Assembly: GCF_900155545.1 (NCBI RefSeq)
Contig: NZ_LT732526.1
Coordinates: forward strand, 3,380,837 to 3,444,836
Reading direction: 5' to 3'
DNA length: 64,000 bases
DNA from: Clostridium sp. Marseille-P2415
GTDB lineage: Bacteria > Bacillota > Clostridia > Lachnospirales > Lachnospiraceae
The translations under genes were made by a program, and so were the position numbers. Below the pieces are notes generated by a model. The model saw only the letters and a program-made list of their open reading frames with translations. It was not told where the DNA came from and did not search any database. How positions within the stretch are numbered: position 1 is the stretch's first letter; each line of letters opens with the position of its first letter. Shown piece by piece: positions 35,391-44,899 of the stretch.

Positions 35391-37997
35391 TCAATGGAGG
35401 CTCTCTCTCACCGTCTTAAATGCCTGGATCGCGAGTGTCGGAACGAATGCAAAAATAAATATGGTGACAAACTGCCTTGCCGTTAAATCCGCCACATAAA
35501 AAAAGGTATGAAGCCCCGGTATGAACAGCACTGCCCCCAGAAGAACCGCTCCGGCCTCAAAGGCCATAATACTCCATAAATTGCTTCGAAGGCCGATCTT
35601 TAATATGGAGTGGCTGCTCCGGCAATTAAAGCCATGAAACAGTCTTGCCAGAGTCAGGGTGGAAAACGCCATGGTGCTGGCTGCCTGCTCGCTCCCCGTA
35701 ACCAGGCCGGTGTGATAGGAGGTCATGGTGCATGCGGCGATCAGAGCACCCTGAAGAAGAATCTGAAGGACAAAACGCTTTGTTAATATCCCTTCTTTGG
35801 GGTTTCTGGGCTTTTGCGCCAGGAGGTCGGCTTCCGCCTTTTCCATGCCGATGGCAATGGCCGGCAGGGAATCGGTCAGGAGGTTGATAAACAGCAGATG
35901 TACCGGCGCAAACGGGGTTGGAAGGGCCCGGAAGGACGTATACAATACACACAGGATCCCTGCCATATTCCCGGACAAAAGAAATTTAATGGCATTCCGG
36001 ATATTCCGGTAAACGTTACGGCCGTTGGCTACTGCTTTGATGATGGTTGCAAAGTTATCATCCGTAAGAATCATGGCAGATGCATCCTTTGACACTTCTG
36101 TCCCCATTTTCCCCATGGCGACACCGATATCGGCCTGTTTTAAGGCCGGAGCATCGTTAACGCCGTCCCCGGTCATGGCCACAATATGGCCCTTTTTCTG
36201 CCAGGAACGCACGATCCGGATCTTGTGCTCCGGCGAAACCCGGGCATAGACGCTGATGCGCTCCAGCCTGTGGCCCAGCTCTTCTTCCGGCATATCGTCA
36301 AGCTCCGGCCCGCTGACCGCTAAGTCCCCCTCGCCCAGGATGCCGATCTTCTCCGCTATGGAAGAGGCTGTGATTTTATGGTCCCCTGTTATCATGACCG
36401 TCCGTATCCCCGCTCTGCGGGCGTTTAGGACCGCGTTTCTTGACTCCGGGCGGGGAGGGTCCATCATGGCGATCATTCCGAGGAAGGTATACCCGGATTC
36501 CGACCTCTCCGTCAGTTCTTCATCCTCCTTCAAGTCCCGGCACGCAAAGGTGAGGACGCGAAGGCCCTGCCTGGAAAACTCCATGTTCTGTTCCATCATG
36601 GCCTGCCGGTCCCCATCCCTTACAGCCCGGATCCCTTCTCCGGTCCAGACATGGGTAATCCTTGGAAGCAGCACATCCACCGCTCCCTTGGTAAACAGGA
36701 GCCGCTTTCCTTCGATCCGGTGCAGGGTGCTCATAAGCTTTCGTTTTGAATCAAAAGGAAGCTCTCCGACCCTGGGATAGTATGACTTCATGGCATCCTC
36801 TTCCAGACCGGACCGCTCTGCCATCTGGACCAGCGCGGCTTCCGTTGGGTCCCCCATAAGCTTTCCTTCCACATAGGCGGAGTCATTATTTAAAACAGCA
36901 TCATACAATAGATATTTATGTACTGGAATCTCCGGATTTAAAAGCTCCGGGGGATACAGGCGGTTGTTAACATAAACCTGCTGTACGGTCATCCGGTTCT
37001 GGGTAAGGGTCCCCGTCTTATCGGAACAGATGACCGAGACACAGCCAAGGCTCTCAACAGCCTTCAAATCCTTTATGATCGCGTTTTCCCCTGCCATTTT
37101 CTGTGTGCCCATGGCCTGCACAATGGTGACAATGGAGCTTAATGCCTCGGGAATCGCGGCAACTGCCAGCGCCACGGCAAACATCAGAGAATCCAAAACC
37201 GGCATCCGTCGGTAAATGCTGAGGCCGAAAACCACGGCACAGACAAAAAGGATCCCTGCTGCCAGCCTGCTTCCGAACTGATCCAGGCTCACCTGGAGAG
37301 GCGTCTTTTTTTCTCCCGCGTCATTCATCAGCGAAGCGATCCGGCCGATCTCCGTATTCATACCGGTCCCCGTTACCAGCACTTTTGCCCTTCCGGCTGC
37401 CACCAGAGAGCCGGAAAATACCATATTCACCTGCTCCGCCAAAGGTACCTTTTCTTCCTCGATTTTTCCGGTCCTTTTCTCCACATTGACCGACTCTCCG
37501 GTCAGAGAGCTTTCATTGACCAGAAGGGAATAATTTTCCAGAATCCGGCCATCCGCCGCCACCATATCCCCTGCTTCCAAAAGCAGGATATCTCCCGGTA
37601 CGATTTGTGCAGACAGGATTTCCTGATTCCGGCCTTCCCGGATCACCTTTGCAACAGGTGCCGACAAAGCCATTAAGCTGTCCAGGGACTTTTCTGCCTT
37701 TTGATGCTCCACGGTTCCTAAAACTGCATTTAGCAGAAGCACTGCAAATATAACGGCCGTGCTTTCCACATCACCGGATATCATAGAGATAACCGCTGCT
37801 ATAATCAGGATGATGACCAATAAATCTTTAAACTGGTCCAAAAATACCTGGAGAGCGCTTTTCCGTTCCGCCTTTTTAAGCATATTCGGACCATAGACCT
37901 GCCTGCGCCTCAGGATTTCTCTGGGATCCAGTCCATTCCGGCCCGCATTCAGCCGTACCAGGACCTCCTCCTCTGATAAACGAAACCATTCTTCCAT
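35391..37997 (-). CDS. P-type calcium-transporting ATPase
   Basis: An 868-residue P2-type ATPase that pumps cations, most likely calcium, out of the cell. Order: N-terminal cation-ATPase domain (EEVLVRLNAGRNGLDPRE), helices 1-2, actuator loop with LTGESV, helix 4 with AVAAIPEALSS, phosphorylation site CSDKTGTLT, hinge TGDGVNDAPALKQADIGVAMG, and six C-terminal helices with LLFINLLTDSLPAI. The helix-4 motif is PEAL where many pumps have PEGL. It stands alone between glpK and luxS. Confidence 0.94.
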   Translation of the reverse strand: MEEWFRLSEEEVLVRLNAGRNGLDPREILRRRQVYGPNMLKKAERKSALQVFLDQFKDLLVIILIIAAVISMISGDVESTAVIFAVLLLNAVLGTVEHQKAEKSLDSLMALSAPVAKVIREGRNQEILSAQIVPGDILLLEAGDMVAADGRILENYSLLVNESSLTGESVNVEKRTGKIEEEKVPLAEQVNMVFSGSLVAAGRAKVLVTGTGMNTEIGRIASLMNDAGEKKTPLQVSLDQFGSRLAAGILFVCAVVFGLSIYRRMPVLDSLMFAVALAVAAIPEALSSIVTIVQAMGTQKMAGENAIIKDLKAVESLGCVSVICSDKTGTLTQNRMTVQQVYVNNRLYPPELLNPEIPVHKYLLYDAVLNNDSAYVEGKLMGDPTEAALVQMAERSGLEEDAMKSYYPRVGELPFDSKRKLMSTLHRIEGKRLLFTKGAVDVLLPRITHVWTGEGIRAVRDGDRQAMMEQNMEFSRQGLRVLTFACRDLKEDEELTERSESGYTFLGMIAMMDPPRPESRNAVLNARRAGIRTVMITGDHKITASSIAEKIGILGEGDLAVSGPELDDMPEEELGHRLERISVYARVSPEHKIRIVRSWQKKGHIVAMTGDGVNDAPALKQADIGVAMGKMGTEVSKDASAMILTDDNFATIIKAVANGRNVYRNIRNAIKFLLSGNMAGILCVLYTSFRALPTPFAPVHLLFINLLTDSLPAIAIGMEKAEADLLAQKPRNPKEGILTKRFVLQILLQGALIAACTMTSYHTGLVTGSEQAASTMAFSTLTLARLFHGFNCRSSHSILKIGLRSNLWSIMAFEAGAVLLGAVLFIPGLHTFFYVADLTARQFVTIFIFAFVPTLAIQAFKTVRESLH

Positions 37998-38192
37998 GCT
38001 GACGCTCCTTCCCGTTTCTCCTACTATGGTATGAAGCGGGAATGGACTTTAATGAATGATTTTACTTTGCTGTTTCTGCCATTTATATCTATGTTGCCTA
38101 TTGCACGGAACCGGATTTTTTATTATAATTTTTCCATGAGATGAGGAACCCGTAAACCGAAAGCAACCATGACAAGAAAGGACATGATAACA

Positions 38193-38675
38193 ATGGAAAA
38201 AATCACGAGCTTTACCATCAACCATCTGAAACTTCTGCCTGGCATTTATGTCTCCCGTAAAGACCAGGCCGGGGACTCTGTCATCACCACATTTGACATC
38301 CGCATGACCCGCCCCAACTTCGAGCCGGTCATGAATACTGCGGAAATCCACACCATTGAGCATCTGGGAGCCACCTTCTTACGTAACCACGAATCCTATG
38401 CTTCCCGGGTTCTTTACTTCGGCCCCATGGGCTGCCGCACCGGCTTTTATCTGCTGCTGTCCGGCAATTACAAATCCAGGGACATTGTTCCGCTGATCAC
38501 GGAGATGTACGAATTCATCCGGGATTTTGAAGGGGAGGTACCCGGTGCCGCTGCCAGGGACTGCGGGAATTATCTGGATATGAATTTAGGGATGGCAAAA
38601 TACCTGGCCAGAAAATTCCTCGATTCCATACTGTATGGAATTGATGACGAGCATCTGATATATCCGGAGGATTAG
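38193..38675 (+). CDS. luxS: S-ribosylhomocysteine lyase, autoinducer-2 synthase
   Basis: A 160-residue LuxS that splits S-ribosylhomocysteine to homocysteine and the autoinducer-2 precursor, thereby recycling the SAM methyl-donor by-product. Metal ligands are the two His in HTIEHLGATF and the Cys in the ARDCGNY stretch; the catalytic Cys lies in GPMGCRTGFY. I choose ATG 38193; the upstream ATG at 38169 has no ribosome site. Its stop overlaps, by four bases, the stop of the convergent lipoprotein gene. Confidence 0.96.
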   Translation: MEKITSFTINHLKLLPGIYVSRKDQAGDSVITTFDIRMTRPNFEPVMNTAEIHTIEHLGATFLRNHESYASRVLYFGPMGCRTGFYLLLSGNYKSRDIVPLITEMYEFIRDFEGEVPGAAARDCGNYLDMNLGMAKYLARKFLDSILYGIDDEHLIYPED

Positions 38676-40456
38676 CGGCCGGTTCCCGGTCCCATGCCGC
38701 CGGGACCTCCCTGCCCGGGGACAGAATTGGAGGTCACCACGGATTCCAGAGTCAGTTCTGCGCTTTCTGATCCCGCTGTAAGGGTGTAGATCCCGCTTTT
38801 CTGCAGCTCAGGGCAGCTTACCACCACGGAAGAATACCGTTTCTGCGGTGTCCAGCTGATCAGCACATTTCCGTCCTCGTCAGTAAGCGTTATGGCGTTT
38901 CCTGCTTCCTGTTCTCCGGTTAAGTTCTGCAAAATGGAATACTGGGAAGAGGAATCGCCAAACCCCTGGGCCATTCCGGAACTTCCTGCCGCAATCACCA
39001 TGCCGCCGGTTATGATTCCGTCGCCGTTGTAGTCGATCGCGCTGTTTCCGCCGTTTACCGAACCGCTCACATAAACCGTTCCTCCGGATATAAACAGGCT
39101 TCCGTTGGAATCCAGTCCATCTCCTCCGGCGTCTACCGTAAGGGTGCCTCCGGTTATCTTTACATACGCATTGGCATCATTTTCCATGGAACCTCCGCCG
39201 CCCATTCCGCCCGGTCTGGGGCCGCCTTCCGAAGCTGTTTCCCCGTTCGTGCCTTCTTGCGGCTGCGGAATGTCTGTCCGGGTCCGGCCATCCTCAGTGC
39301 TGTTTCCCCTTTCAGGCATCTGGCCTTCCGGCGGCATGCCTTTTTGTCTGCCTTCCTGGCCGCCGTCCCGGGCATCCGGATCATTGGAGGAGTTTGGATT
39401 TGCGGCGTTTACCCCATCATCCTCGGCGGTAATGGAAATGTCGCCTCCGTTTATGGTAACGCGGCAGCCTTCAATCCCTTCATTGGATTTCTTTACCGAC
39501 AGCGTTCCGCCATTTACCGTAACATCCTGGTCCCCATGGAACGCATCGTCACCGCTTTCCACGGTAAAAGTCCCGCCGTCGACCCGGATGCTTCCGCCGG
39601 CATGAAAGGCATCATCTTCCGATTTGACCGTAAAAACGCCCCCTGCCACATAAATATTGCCGAGTGTGGTATCATCCGCGTTGTCTGATTTTACAGCCTT
39701 TCCCTGAGCCGTTAAAAGGAAAGTCCCGTCAAGGATCTTTATCCCATCCTTTCCCGACAGGCACTGGGATACTGCATCAACTGTAATCGTCCCGCCTGTA
39801 ACAGCCAGAGTATCCTTTGACACGATCCCATGCTTATAATCCGCATCAATCTCCAGATTTCCGCTTCCATTTACGGTTAAGTCGGCCTTGCTGAATATAA
39901 CGCCATCCACCGTATTGTCATCCGTATCCGTATATTCCGCACCGCCGCTCAGCTTATTGGAACTCCCTTCTGCCAGGGTGATAAAAGCCTTATCCGCCTC
40001 TTTCACATAGATTGCCGCACTGGTTTCACAATGGATGTCTGCATCCTTTAACACGATTTGGACCTTATCCGTATCCGCCGCATCTACGATGATCCGGCCG
40101 TTTTCCAGCGTACCGGTTACGAGATAAGTCCCTTCCCCGCTTATGGTCACCGTGCTCCCGGAGACACTTACATTCTTTCCCTCTGCTTCTGCCTGGCTCC
40201 CATTCAAATTAATCCTGACCGCATCGCTTTCCGAATAGCTTCCGTCTTTGTCCCGGTCCGTAAATTCCGTATCCACGGCCGAAGTGGACTCCCCAGCCTG
40301 AGAATCAGTCGCCTTTTCCCCGCTCTCCGCAGCAGACGAAGATGTGCCGGTCTGGGAACTGCTCCGGCTCCCGCAGCCGGATGCTCCTGTCATGGCAAGC
40401 ATGACCGCCATGAGTATGGCCGCAGTCCTGCCTTTTTTTAATTGTTTTCTGGTCAT
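38672..40456 (-). CDS. Cthe_2159-type carbohydrate-binding lipoprotein
   Basis: A 594-residue secreted lipoprotein. The signal peptide ends at a lipobox, GASGC near residue 28. A Ser/Thr/Glu-rich linker leads to a long repetitive beta-helix with units such as DGTFTVESGDDAFHGDQDVT and GGDISITAEDDGVNAA, matching the Cthe_2159 family (PF14262 as I recall), which binds acidic or cellulosic polysaccharide. A disordered Pro/Gly/Glu region interrupts it near residue 360-420, and the end is Gly/Pro rich. It is coupled by TAATG overlap to the DUF4956 gene. Confidence 0.86.
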   Translation of the reverse strand: MTRKQLKKGRTAAILMAVMLAMTGASGCGSRSSSQTGTSSSAAESGEKATDSQAGESTSAVDTEFTDRDKDGSYSESDAVRINLNGSQAEAEGKNVSVSGSTVTISGEGTYLVTGTLENGRIIVDAADTDKVQIVLKDADIHCETSAAIYVKEADKAFITLAEGSSNKLSGGAEYTDTDDNTVDGVIFSKADLTVNGSGNLEIDADYKHGIVSKDTLAVTGGTITVDAVSQCLSGKDGIKILDGTFLLTAQGKAVKSDNADDTTLGNIYVAGGVFTVKSEDDAFHAGGSIRVDGGTFTVESGDDAFHGDQDVTVNGGTLSVKKSNEGIEGCRVTINGGDISITAEDDGVNAANPNSSNDPDARDGGQEGRQKGMPPEGQMPERGNSTEDGRTRTDIPQPQEGTNGETASEGGPRPGGMGGGGSMENDANAYVKITGGTLTVDAGGDGLDSNGSLFISGGTVYVSGSVNGGNSAIDYNGDGIITGGMVIAAGSSGMAQGFGDSSSQYSILQNLTGEQEAGNAITLTDEDGNVLISWTPQKRYSSVVVSCPELQKSGIYTLTAGSESAELTLESVVTSNSVPGQGGPGGMGPGTGR

Positions 40457-41145
40457 TACAACTCCTCCTTACCGATTACCGGTCTGCCGAAAAAGATTTC
40501 CAGATTGCCGTTGCGGCACCTTAGATCATTGATCATTTTTTTCTCTTCCCCGGTGTTTTTAAGCGCCACTTCATAATCCAGCTTATAAAGGCTTCCCATA
40601 TTGGTGGTCTTTACCTGCTTTAAATCCCATTTCTTTAAATACTGTTTAAAAATTTCATCAAACACACTGGTGTAGTCCAGTGACTCGGGTATGGTGATGC
40701 GAAGCGCCCGGATCTCTGTTTTCTGCCGGCCAAACCGGCTGGAAGTAAGGAGAATGCCGGCTCCCCCTATAATTGCAACGAAGAGAACGGCGATTCCTAT
40801 GTATCCCATTCCGGTGGCAAGTCCTACTGCCATGGCCTGAAAAATGCTGCTGATCTCCTCTGCCCTTCCCGGAACCGAACGGAAACGCACCAGGGAAAAA
40901 GCTCCCATGACCGCCACTCCGGCTCCCAGATTGCCGTTAACCAGCATGATCACCATCTGCACAATGGCAGGCATAAGGGCCAGTGTCACTACGAAGCCCT
41001 TGGTGTAGGTATTCCGGTACATGAACACCCCGGCGATGATCAGCCCCAGGACCACGGAAACGGCCATGCAGGCCAGATAGGTGCCCACCGAAAAAGTTGC
41101 AGTTGTATCCGCTGTTAAAATTGATTGAAACCATGTATTAGGCAC
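40456..41145 (-). CDS. DUF4956 membrane protein
   Basis: A 229-residue protein with three or four transmembrane helices in the first 130 residues (GTYLACMAVSVVLGLIIAGV, LALMPAIVQMVIML, MGYIGIAVLFVAIIGGAGIL) and a conserved cytoplasmic loop GAFSLVRFRSVPGRAEE. The C-terminal half is a soluble alpha/beta domain. The family occurs with VTC-domain and CotH-type proteins; its function is unknown. The GTG start lies eight bases after AGGAGG and overlaps the VTC gene. Confidence 0.88.
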   Translation of the reverse strand: MPNTWFQSILTADTTATFSVGTYLACMAVSVVLGLIIAGVFMYRNTYTKGFVVTLALMPAIVQMVIMLVNGNLGAGVAVMGAFSLVRFRSVPGRAEEISSIFQAMAVGLATGMGYIGIAVLFVAIIGGAGILLTSSRFGRQKTEIRALRITIPESLDYTSVFDEIFKQYLKKWDLKQVKTTNMGSLYKLDYEVALKNTGEEKKMINDLRCRNGNLEIFFGRPVIGKEEL

Positions 41146-41866
41146 AATTCTCTCCTCCTTTATTCTGTAATTTCATCTTAGTCTGCCTCTCATAGGCCCG
41201 GCCGTATTTGGAAAAGGAGGCCGGATAGATCCGAAGCTCATCCAGGATATGTCCAAGCCACACAGGCATGGCGCCCGCAATCTTGATTTCCATCAGGCAC
41301 CAGCCCGTTTCCAGAAGGGGCTGCCCCCAGGAACCCTGATCCAGGCTTAATTCCTCATCTCTCCACAGGATATTCCCGTCAAGGGTTAGCCGAAGCGCTT
41401 CCTCTTCCACGCCGTACATGGCTGTCCGGTCATAAGAGATATACATAGCCGGAACCACCTGCTTATAATAATCCAGAAACCAGTCGATCTCATGGAGGAC
41501 CTGGCTGTCTCTTTCCAGCCTTCCCCGGCGGTACAAATACTCCTCTGCTTCCGCCAGGCTCATGACCTCACGGCGTTTGTAAACAATTCCTTTGTATTTC
41601 TTCTTCAGTTCCAGAAATACAGATCCGTCTTCCTTCGGCATACCATAGCTTCTTAACCTGAGTTTCTCCTTATAAACCGGTTTTTCCAAAGATTCCCGGA
41701 TCAGCCTGGAATCCGGGGTATCAAAATAAATGTTGCAGATGACAGACTTGCCGTACCGGTCTGTGACCATCTTCCCCTCCAGCTTTTTCTTAAGCTCCCG
41801 AACCTGTACCGGATCTAACAGATACTTTATTTCGAAACGCTCAAAAGTCATTTGATATCCGCTCAT
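41138..41866 (-). CDS. VTC-domain protein, polyphosphate polymerase-like
   Basis: A 242-residue protein with the VTC tunnel fold of yeast polyphosphate polymerase: FERFEIKYLL start, NIYFDTPDSRLIRESLEKP, KLRLRSYG and FLELKKKYKGIVYKRR, all basic strands lining the tunnel, and a late EIK motif (LMEIKIAGAMP). Bacterial members sit beside DUF4956 and CotH-like genes; a polymerase activity is inferred only. It is the first gene of a three-gene operon with AAGGAGG before ATG. Confidence 0.9.
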   Translation of the reverse strand: MSGYQMTFERFEIKYLLDPVQVRELKKKLEGKMVTDRYGKSVICNIYFDTPDSRLIRESLEKPVYKEKLRLRSYGMPKEDGSVFLELKKKYKGIVYKRREVMSLAEAEEYLYRRGRLERDSQVLHEIDWFLDYYKQVVPAMYISYDRTAMYGVEEEALRLTLDGNILWRDEELSLDQGSWGQPLLETGWCLMEIKIAGAMPVWLGHILDELRIYPASFSKYGRAYERQTKMKLQNKGGENCA

Positions 41867-41984
41867 AAAAAGCCTCCTTACCTGTTTTTTTCTGTTTCTT
41901 TACCAGGATTATACAGAACTAACCTTAAAAAAACTTGAAATAATAAAGAGTTCACAGTTCTTTCACACCCCGCCGGAGTATATG

Positions 41985-42030
41985 TCAAAGCGGATATCCG
42001 CAATCCGCTTCGCTGCTTGACAAGGTCAAA
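41985..42030. repeat. Dispersed 46-base repeat, copy 2
   Basis: It matches 14678-14724 with a few transitions. Here the core is a perfect palindrome, GCGGATATCCGC. It lies just upstream of the Rrf2 promoter. Function unknown. Confidence 0.65.
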
Positions 42031-42048
42031 TTATTTTAATGATAAATC

Positions 42049-42077
42049 TTGACCAATTAAGTTCAGTATGCTAATCT
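42049..42077 (+). promoter_or_regulatory. Promoter of the Rrf2-CODH operon
   Basis: TTGACC (42049-42054) and TAATCT (42072-42077) with a 17-base spacer, 20 bases before the start of the Rrf2-type gene. Confidence 0.6.
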
Positions 42078-42096
42078 TATGACATGGAGGTGTTAC

Positions 42097-42498
42097 ATGC
42101 TGATTACCAGAGAATGCGACTATGCAATACGAATCATAAGAGCACTGGCCTCCGGCGAAATTGCAAACATTCAAACGATTTGTGAGCAGGAGCAGATAAC
42201 CTCTGCCATCGCCTACAAAATCGCAAGGAAGCTGGAAAAAGCGGGATTTATTAAAAGTTACCGCGGTAGTACGGGCGGCTATGCTCTGAATTGTGATTTG
42301 GAAAACACAACCCTATACGATATCCTGACCGTCATAGATCCCAAGCTGCTGCTGATTGAATGCATGCAGTCCGGCTATGAATGTTCCGTCAATTCACCCA
42401 AAGCTCCCTGCCTTGTTCACCGGGAATTCTGCCGGATCCAGAATATACTGAACCAGGAGCTTAAGGAATGTTCTTTGGCAAAAATTCTGCATGGATAA
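42097..42498 (+). CDS. Rrf2 family transcriptional regulator
   Basis: A 133-residue winged-helix regulator. The N-terminal helix-turn-helix (ECDYAIRIIRALA, EQITSAIAYKIARKLEKAGFI, GSTGGYAL) is followed by a Cys-containing region (CMQSGYEC, SPKAPCLVHREFC) that could hold an iron-sulfur cluster, as in IscR/NsrR. ATG 42097 follows GGAGG. It is 53 bases before cooS and probably controls it in response to redox state, CO or cluster supply; the signal is inferred. Confidence 0.9.
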   Translation: MLITRECDYAIRIIRALASGEIANIQTICEQEQITSAIAYKIARKLEKAGFIKSYRGSTGGYALNCDLENTTLYDILTVIDPKLLLIECMQSGYECSVNSPKAPCLVHREFCRIQNILNQELKECSLAKILHG

Positions 42499-42551
42499 TT
42501 TTTTCATTTAATCTGGACTAAAATAGTATAGTATTAAAAGGAGGAAAAACA

Positions 42552-44435
42552 ATGAACCAATGTTATGGGTGCAATACCTGCCAGAGTGCCGACAAGCCTT
42601 TGGAAAAATTTATTCTGTCATTACCAATGGAGACATCCCACCATCGTGTGGAGAAGCAGCGTACAAAATGCGGCTTTGGACTGCAGGGAGTCTGCTGCAG
42701 GCTCTGTGCCAACGGCCCCTGCCGCATCACACCTGATTCTCCCCGGGGAATCTGCGGTGCCAATGCAGACACCATTGTAACCAGAAACTTTTTAAGGGCT
42801 ATTGCCTCAGGAAGCGGCTGTTACATACACATTGTGGAAAATACTGCCTTGAACTTAAAAAATACGGCTAAGGCCAGGGGAGAATTAAAGGGACTGGAAT
42901 CCTTAAACCACCTGGCTGACCTCTTCGGCATTGAAGAGAGTGATGTCTATAAAAAAGCGGAAATGGTCGCGGATGCCGTATTAGCGGATTTATATAAGCC
43001 GGAATATGTTGAAATGGAGCTGACCGAAAAAGTCGCTTACGCTCCCCGTGTCAAACGCTGGAGGGAACTGGGCATCATGCCCGGCGGAGCCAAATCTGAA
43101 GTGTTCAAAGGCGTTGTTAAATGCTCCACCAACTTAAACTCCGATCCCCTTGACATGTTAGTAGACTGTCTGAAGCTGGGAATCTCTACCGGTATTTACG
43201 GCCTGACCCTGACAAATCTTCTTAATGATGTACTGCTTGGACAGCCAAAGCTTCGCATGGCTCCTGTCGGTCTCCGCGTCATTGACCCGGATTACATCAA
43301 TATCATGATCACAGGCCATCAGCACACCATTTTTGTTGATTTACAGGAAAAACTCATTTCTCCGGAAGCCATTGCAAAGGCAAAGGCAGTTGGTGCCAGG
43401 GGATTTAAATTAGTGGGTTGTACCTGTGTGGGCCAGGATCTGCAGCTGAGAGGCGCTCATTATACCCAGGTCTTTGACGGCCATGCAGGAAATAACTATA
43501 CCAGTGAAGCGATCCTGGCAACCGGTGCCATTGATGCCGTTCTTTCTGAATTCAACTGCACCCTGCCGGGAATTGAGCCGATTTGTGAGGAATTAAAGAT
43601 CAAGCAGATCTGCCTGGACGATGTAGCCAAGAAGTCCAATGCCGAACTCATGAAATTTGATTTTGACCGCCGGGAAGAGCAGAGCAGCATAATTATCGAT
43701 AAGGTGATCAAAGCCTATCGGGAACGGCGCGGTGCGGTTCCCATGAACCTTTTGCCGGAACACGGATATGACAATACCCTTACCGGTGTCAGCGAAGGTT
43801 CCTTAAAAGACTTCTTAGGCGGAAGTTTAAAGCCCCTCATTGATCTCATCATTTCCGGCGACATCAAGGGGATCGCAGGCGTGGTAGGCTGTTCCAACTT
43901 AACAGCCGGGGGGCATGACGTGCTGACGGTCGAGCTTACAAAAGAACTGATTGCAAAGGACATCATTGTGCTGACAGCCGGATGCTCTTCCGGCGGCATT
44001 GAAAACTGCGGTCTGATGACTCCGGAAGCAGCGGAATCAGCAGGGCCAAAGCTGAAAGAAGTCTGCAAGAAATTAGGCATCCCGCCGGTCCTCAATTTCG
44101 GTCCCTGTCTGGCAATCGGACGTCTGGAAATCGTGGCAACGGAAATTGCCGGGGAGCTTGGAATCGACCTGCCTCAGTTACCGCTGGTCCTTTCTGCCGC
44201 ACAGTGGCTGGAGGAACAGGCCCTGGCAGACGGATGCTTTGGATTATCCCTTGGTTTGCCCCTCCATTTAGGCCTGCCTCCATTTGTGACCGGAAGCAAG
44301 GTTGCGGTTAAGGTGTTAACGGAAGGCATGAAGAATTTAACCGGCGGACAGGTAATTATCAATTCGGATGCAGTGGAAAGTGCCAATATACTGGAAAAGA
44401 TCATTATGGAGAAACGCACTGGTCTTAATATATAG
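42552..44435 (+). CDS. cooS: Anaerobic CO dehydrogenase catalytic subunit
   Basis: A 627-residue Ni-Fe CO dehydrogenase of the monofunctional CooS type, interconverting CO and CO2. N-terminal Cys residues (CNTCQSAD, KCGFGLQGVCCRLCANGPC) bind the D and B clusters. The active-site C-cluster ligands are in GHQHTIF, GCTCVGQD, VVGCSNL, TAGCSSGG and NFGPCLAIGR. No acetyl-CoA synthase gene follows, so it probably serves CO oxidation or CO2 reduction via ferredoxin rather than the full Wood-Ljungdahl pathway at this locus. AAAAGGAGG precedes ATG. Confidence 0.96.
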   Translation: MNQCYGCNTCQSADKPLEKFILSLPMETSHHRVEKQRTKCGFGLQGVCCRLCANGPCRITPDSPRGICGANADTIVTRNFLRAIASGSGCYIHIVENTALNLKNTAKARGELKGLESLNHLADLFGIEESDVYKKAEMVADAVLADLYKPEYVEMELTEKVAYAPRVKRWRELGIMPGGAKSEVFKGVVKCSTNLNSDPLDMLVDCLKLGISTGIYGLTLTNLLNDVLLGQPKLRMAPVGLRVIDPDYINIMITGHQHTIFVDLQEKLISPEAIAKAKAVGARGFKLVGCTCVGQDLQLRGAHYTQVFDGHAGNNYTSEAILATGAIDAVLSEFNCTLPGIEPICEELKIKQICLDDVAKKSNAELMKFDFDRREEQSSIIIDKVIKAYRERRGAVPMNLLPEHGYDNTLTGVSEGSLKDFLGGSLKPLIDLIISGDIKGIAGVVGCSNLTAGGHDVLTVELTKELIAKDIIVLTAGCSSGGIENCGLMTPEAAESAGPKLKEVCKKLGIPPVLNFGPCLAIGRLEIVATEIAGELGIDLPQLPLVLSAAQWLEEQALADGCFGLSLGLPLHLGLPPFVTGSKVAVKVLTEGMKNLTGGQVIINSDAVESANILEKIIMEKRTGLNI

Positions 44436-44446
44436 GAGGGCGGCAT

Positions 44447-44899
44447 ATGAAACGAATATTCATTGATGAAACCAAATGCGACGGATGCAAGAATTGTTTT
44501 GTAGCCTGTATGCAGGCTCACAGAAAAGATGCCGGAACCATCTATGATCTGGATTTGACAGATCCTGACAATGAATCCCGGAATCACATTATTAATAGAA
44601 AAGACGGCACCTATATTCCCATCTTCTGCCGTCACTGCGACCAGCCGGAGTGCGTCATGTCCTGCATGAGCGGAGCCCTTAAAAAGGACAGGAAAAGCGG
44701 GCTTGTCCTTTATGACGAAGAAAAATGCGGTTCCTGCTTCATGTGTGTTATGAACTGCCCTTACGGCGTGCTGAAAGCAGACACCAGAACAAAAACCAGG
44801 GTGATCAAATGCGATTTCTGCTCCGGCCGGGAAGACGGACCCAGCTGCGTAAAAGCGTGCCCGACCAAAGCAATTTATGTTGAGGAGGTATCAAGATGA
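44447..44899 (+). CDS. cooF: CooF-like 4Fe-4S ferredoxin protein
   Basis: A 150-residue polyferredoxin with four Cys motifs: CDGCKNCFVAC, CRHCDQPECVMSC, CGSCFMCVMNC and CDFCSGREDGPSCVKAC, enough for up to four 4Fe-4S clusters. It would take electrons from CooS. It lies 11 bases after cooS and overlaps the next start by four bases. Confidence 0.93.
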   Translation: MKRIFIDETKCDGCKNCFVACMQAHRKDAGTIYDLDLTDPDNESRNHIINRKDGTYIPIFCRHCDQPECVMSCMSGALKKDRKSGLVLYDEEKCGSCFMCVMNCPYGVLKADTRTKTRVIKCDFCSGREDGPSCVKACPTKAIYVEEVSR

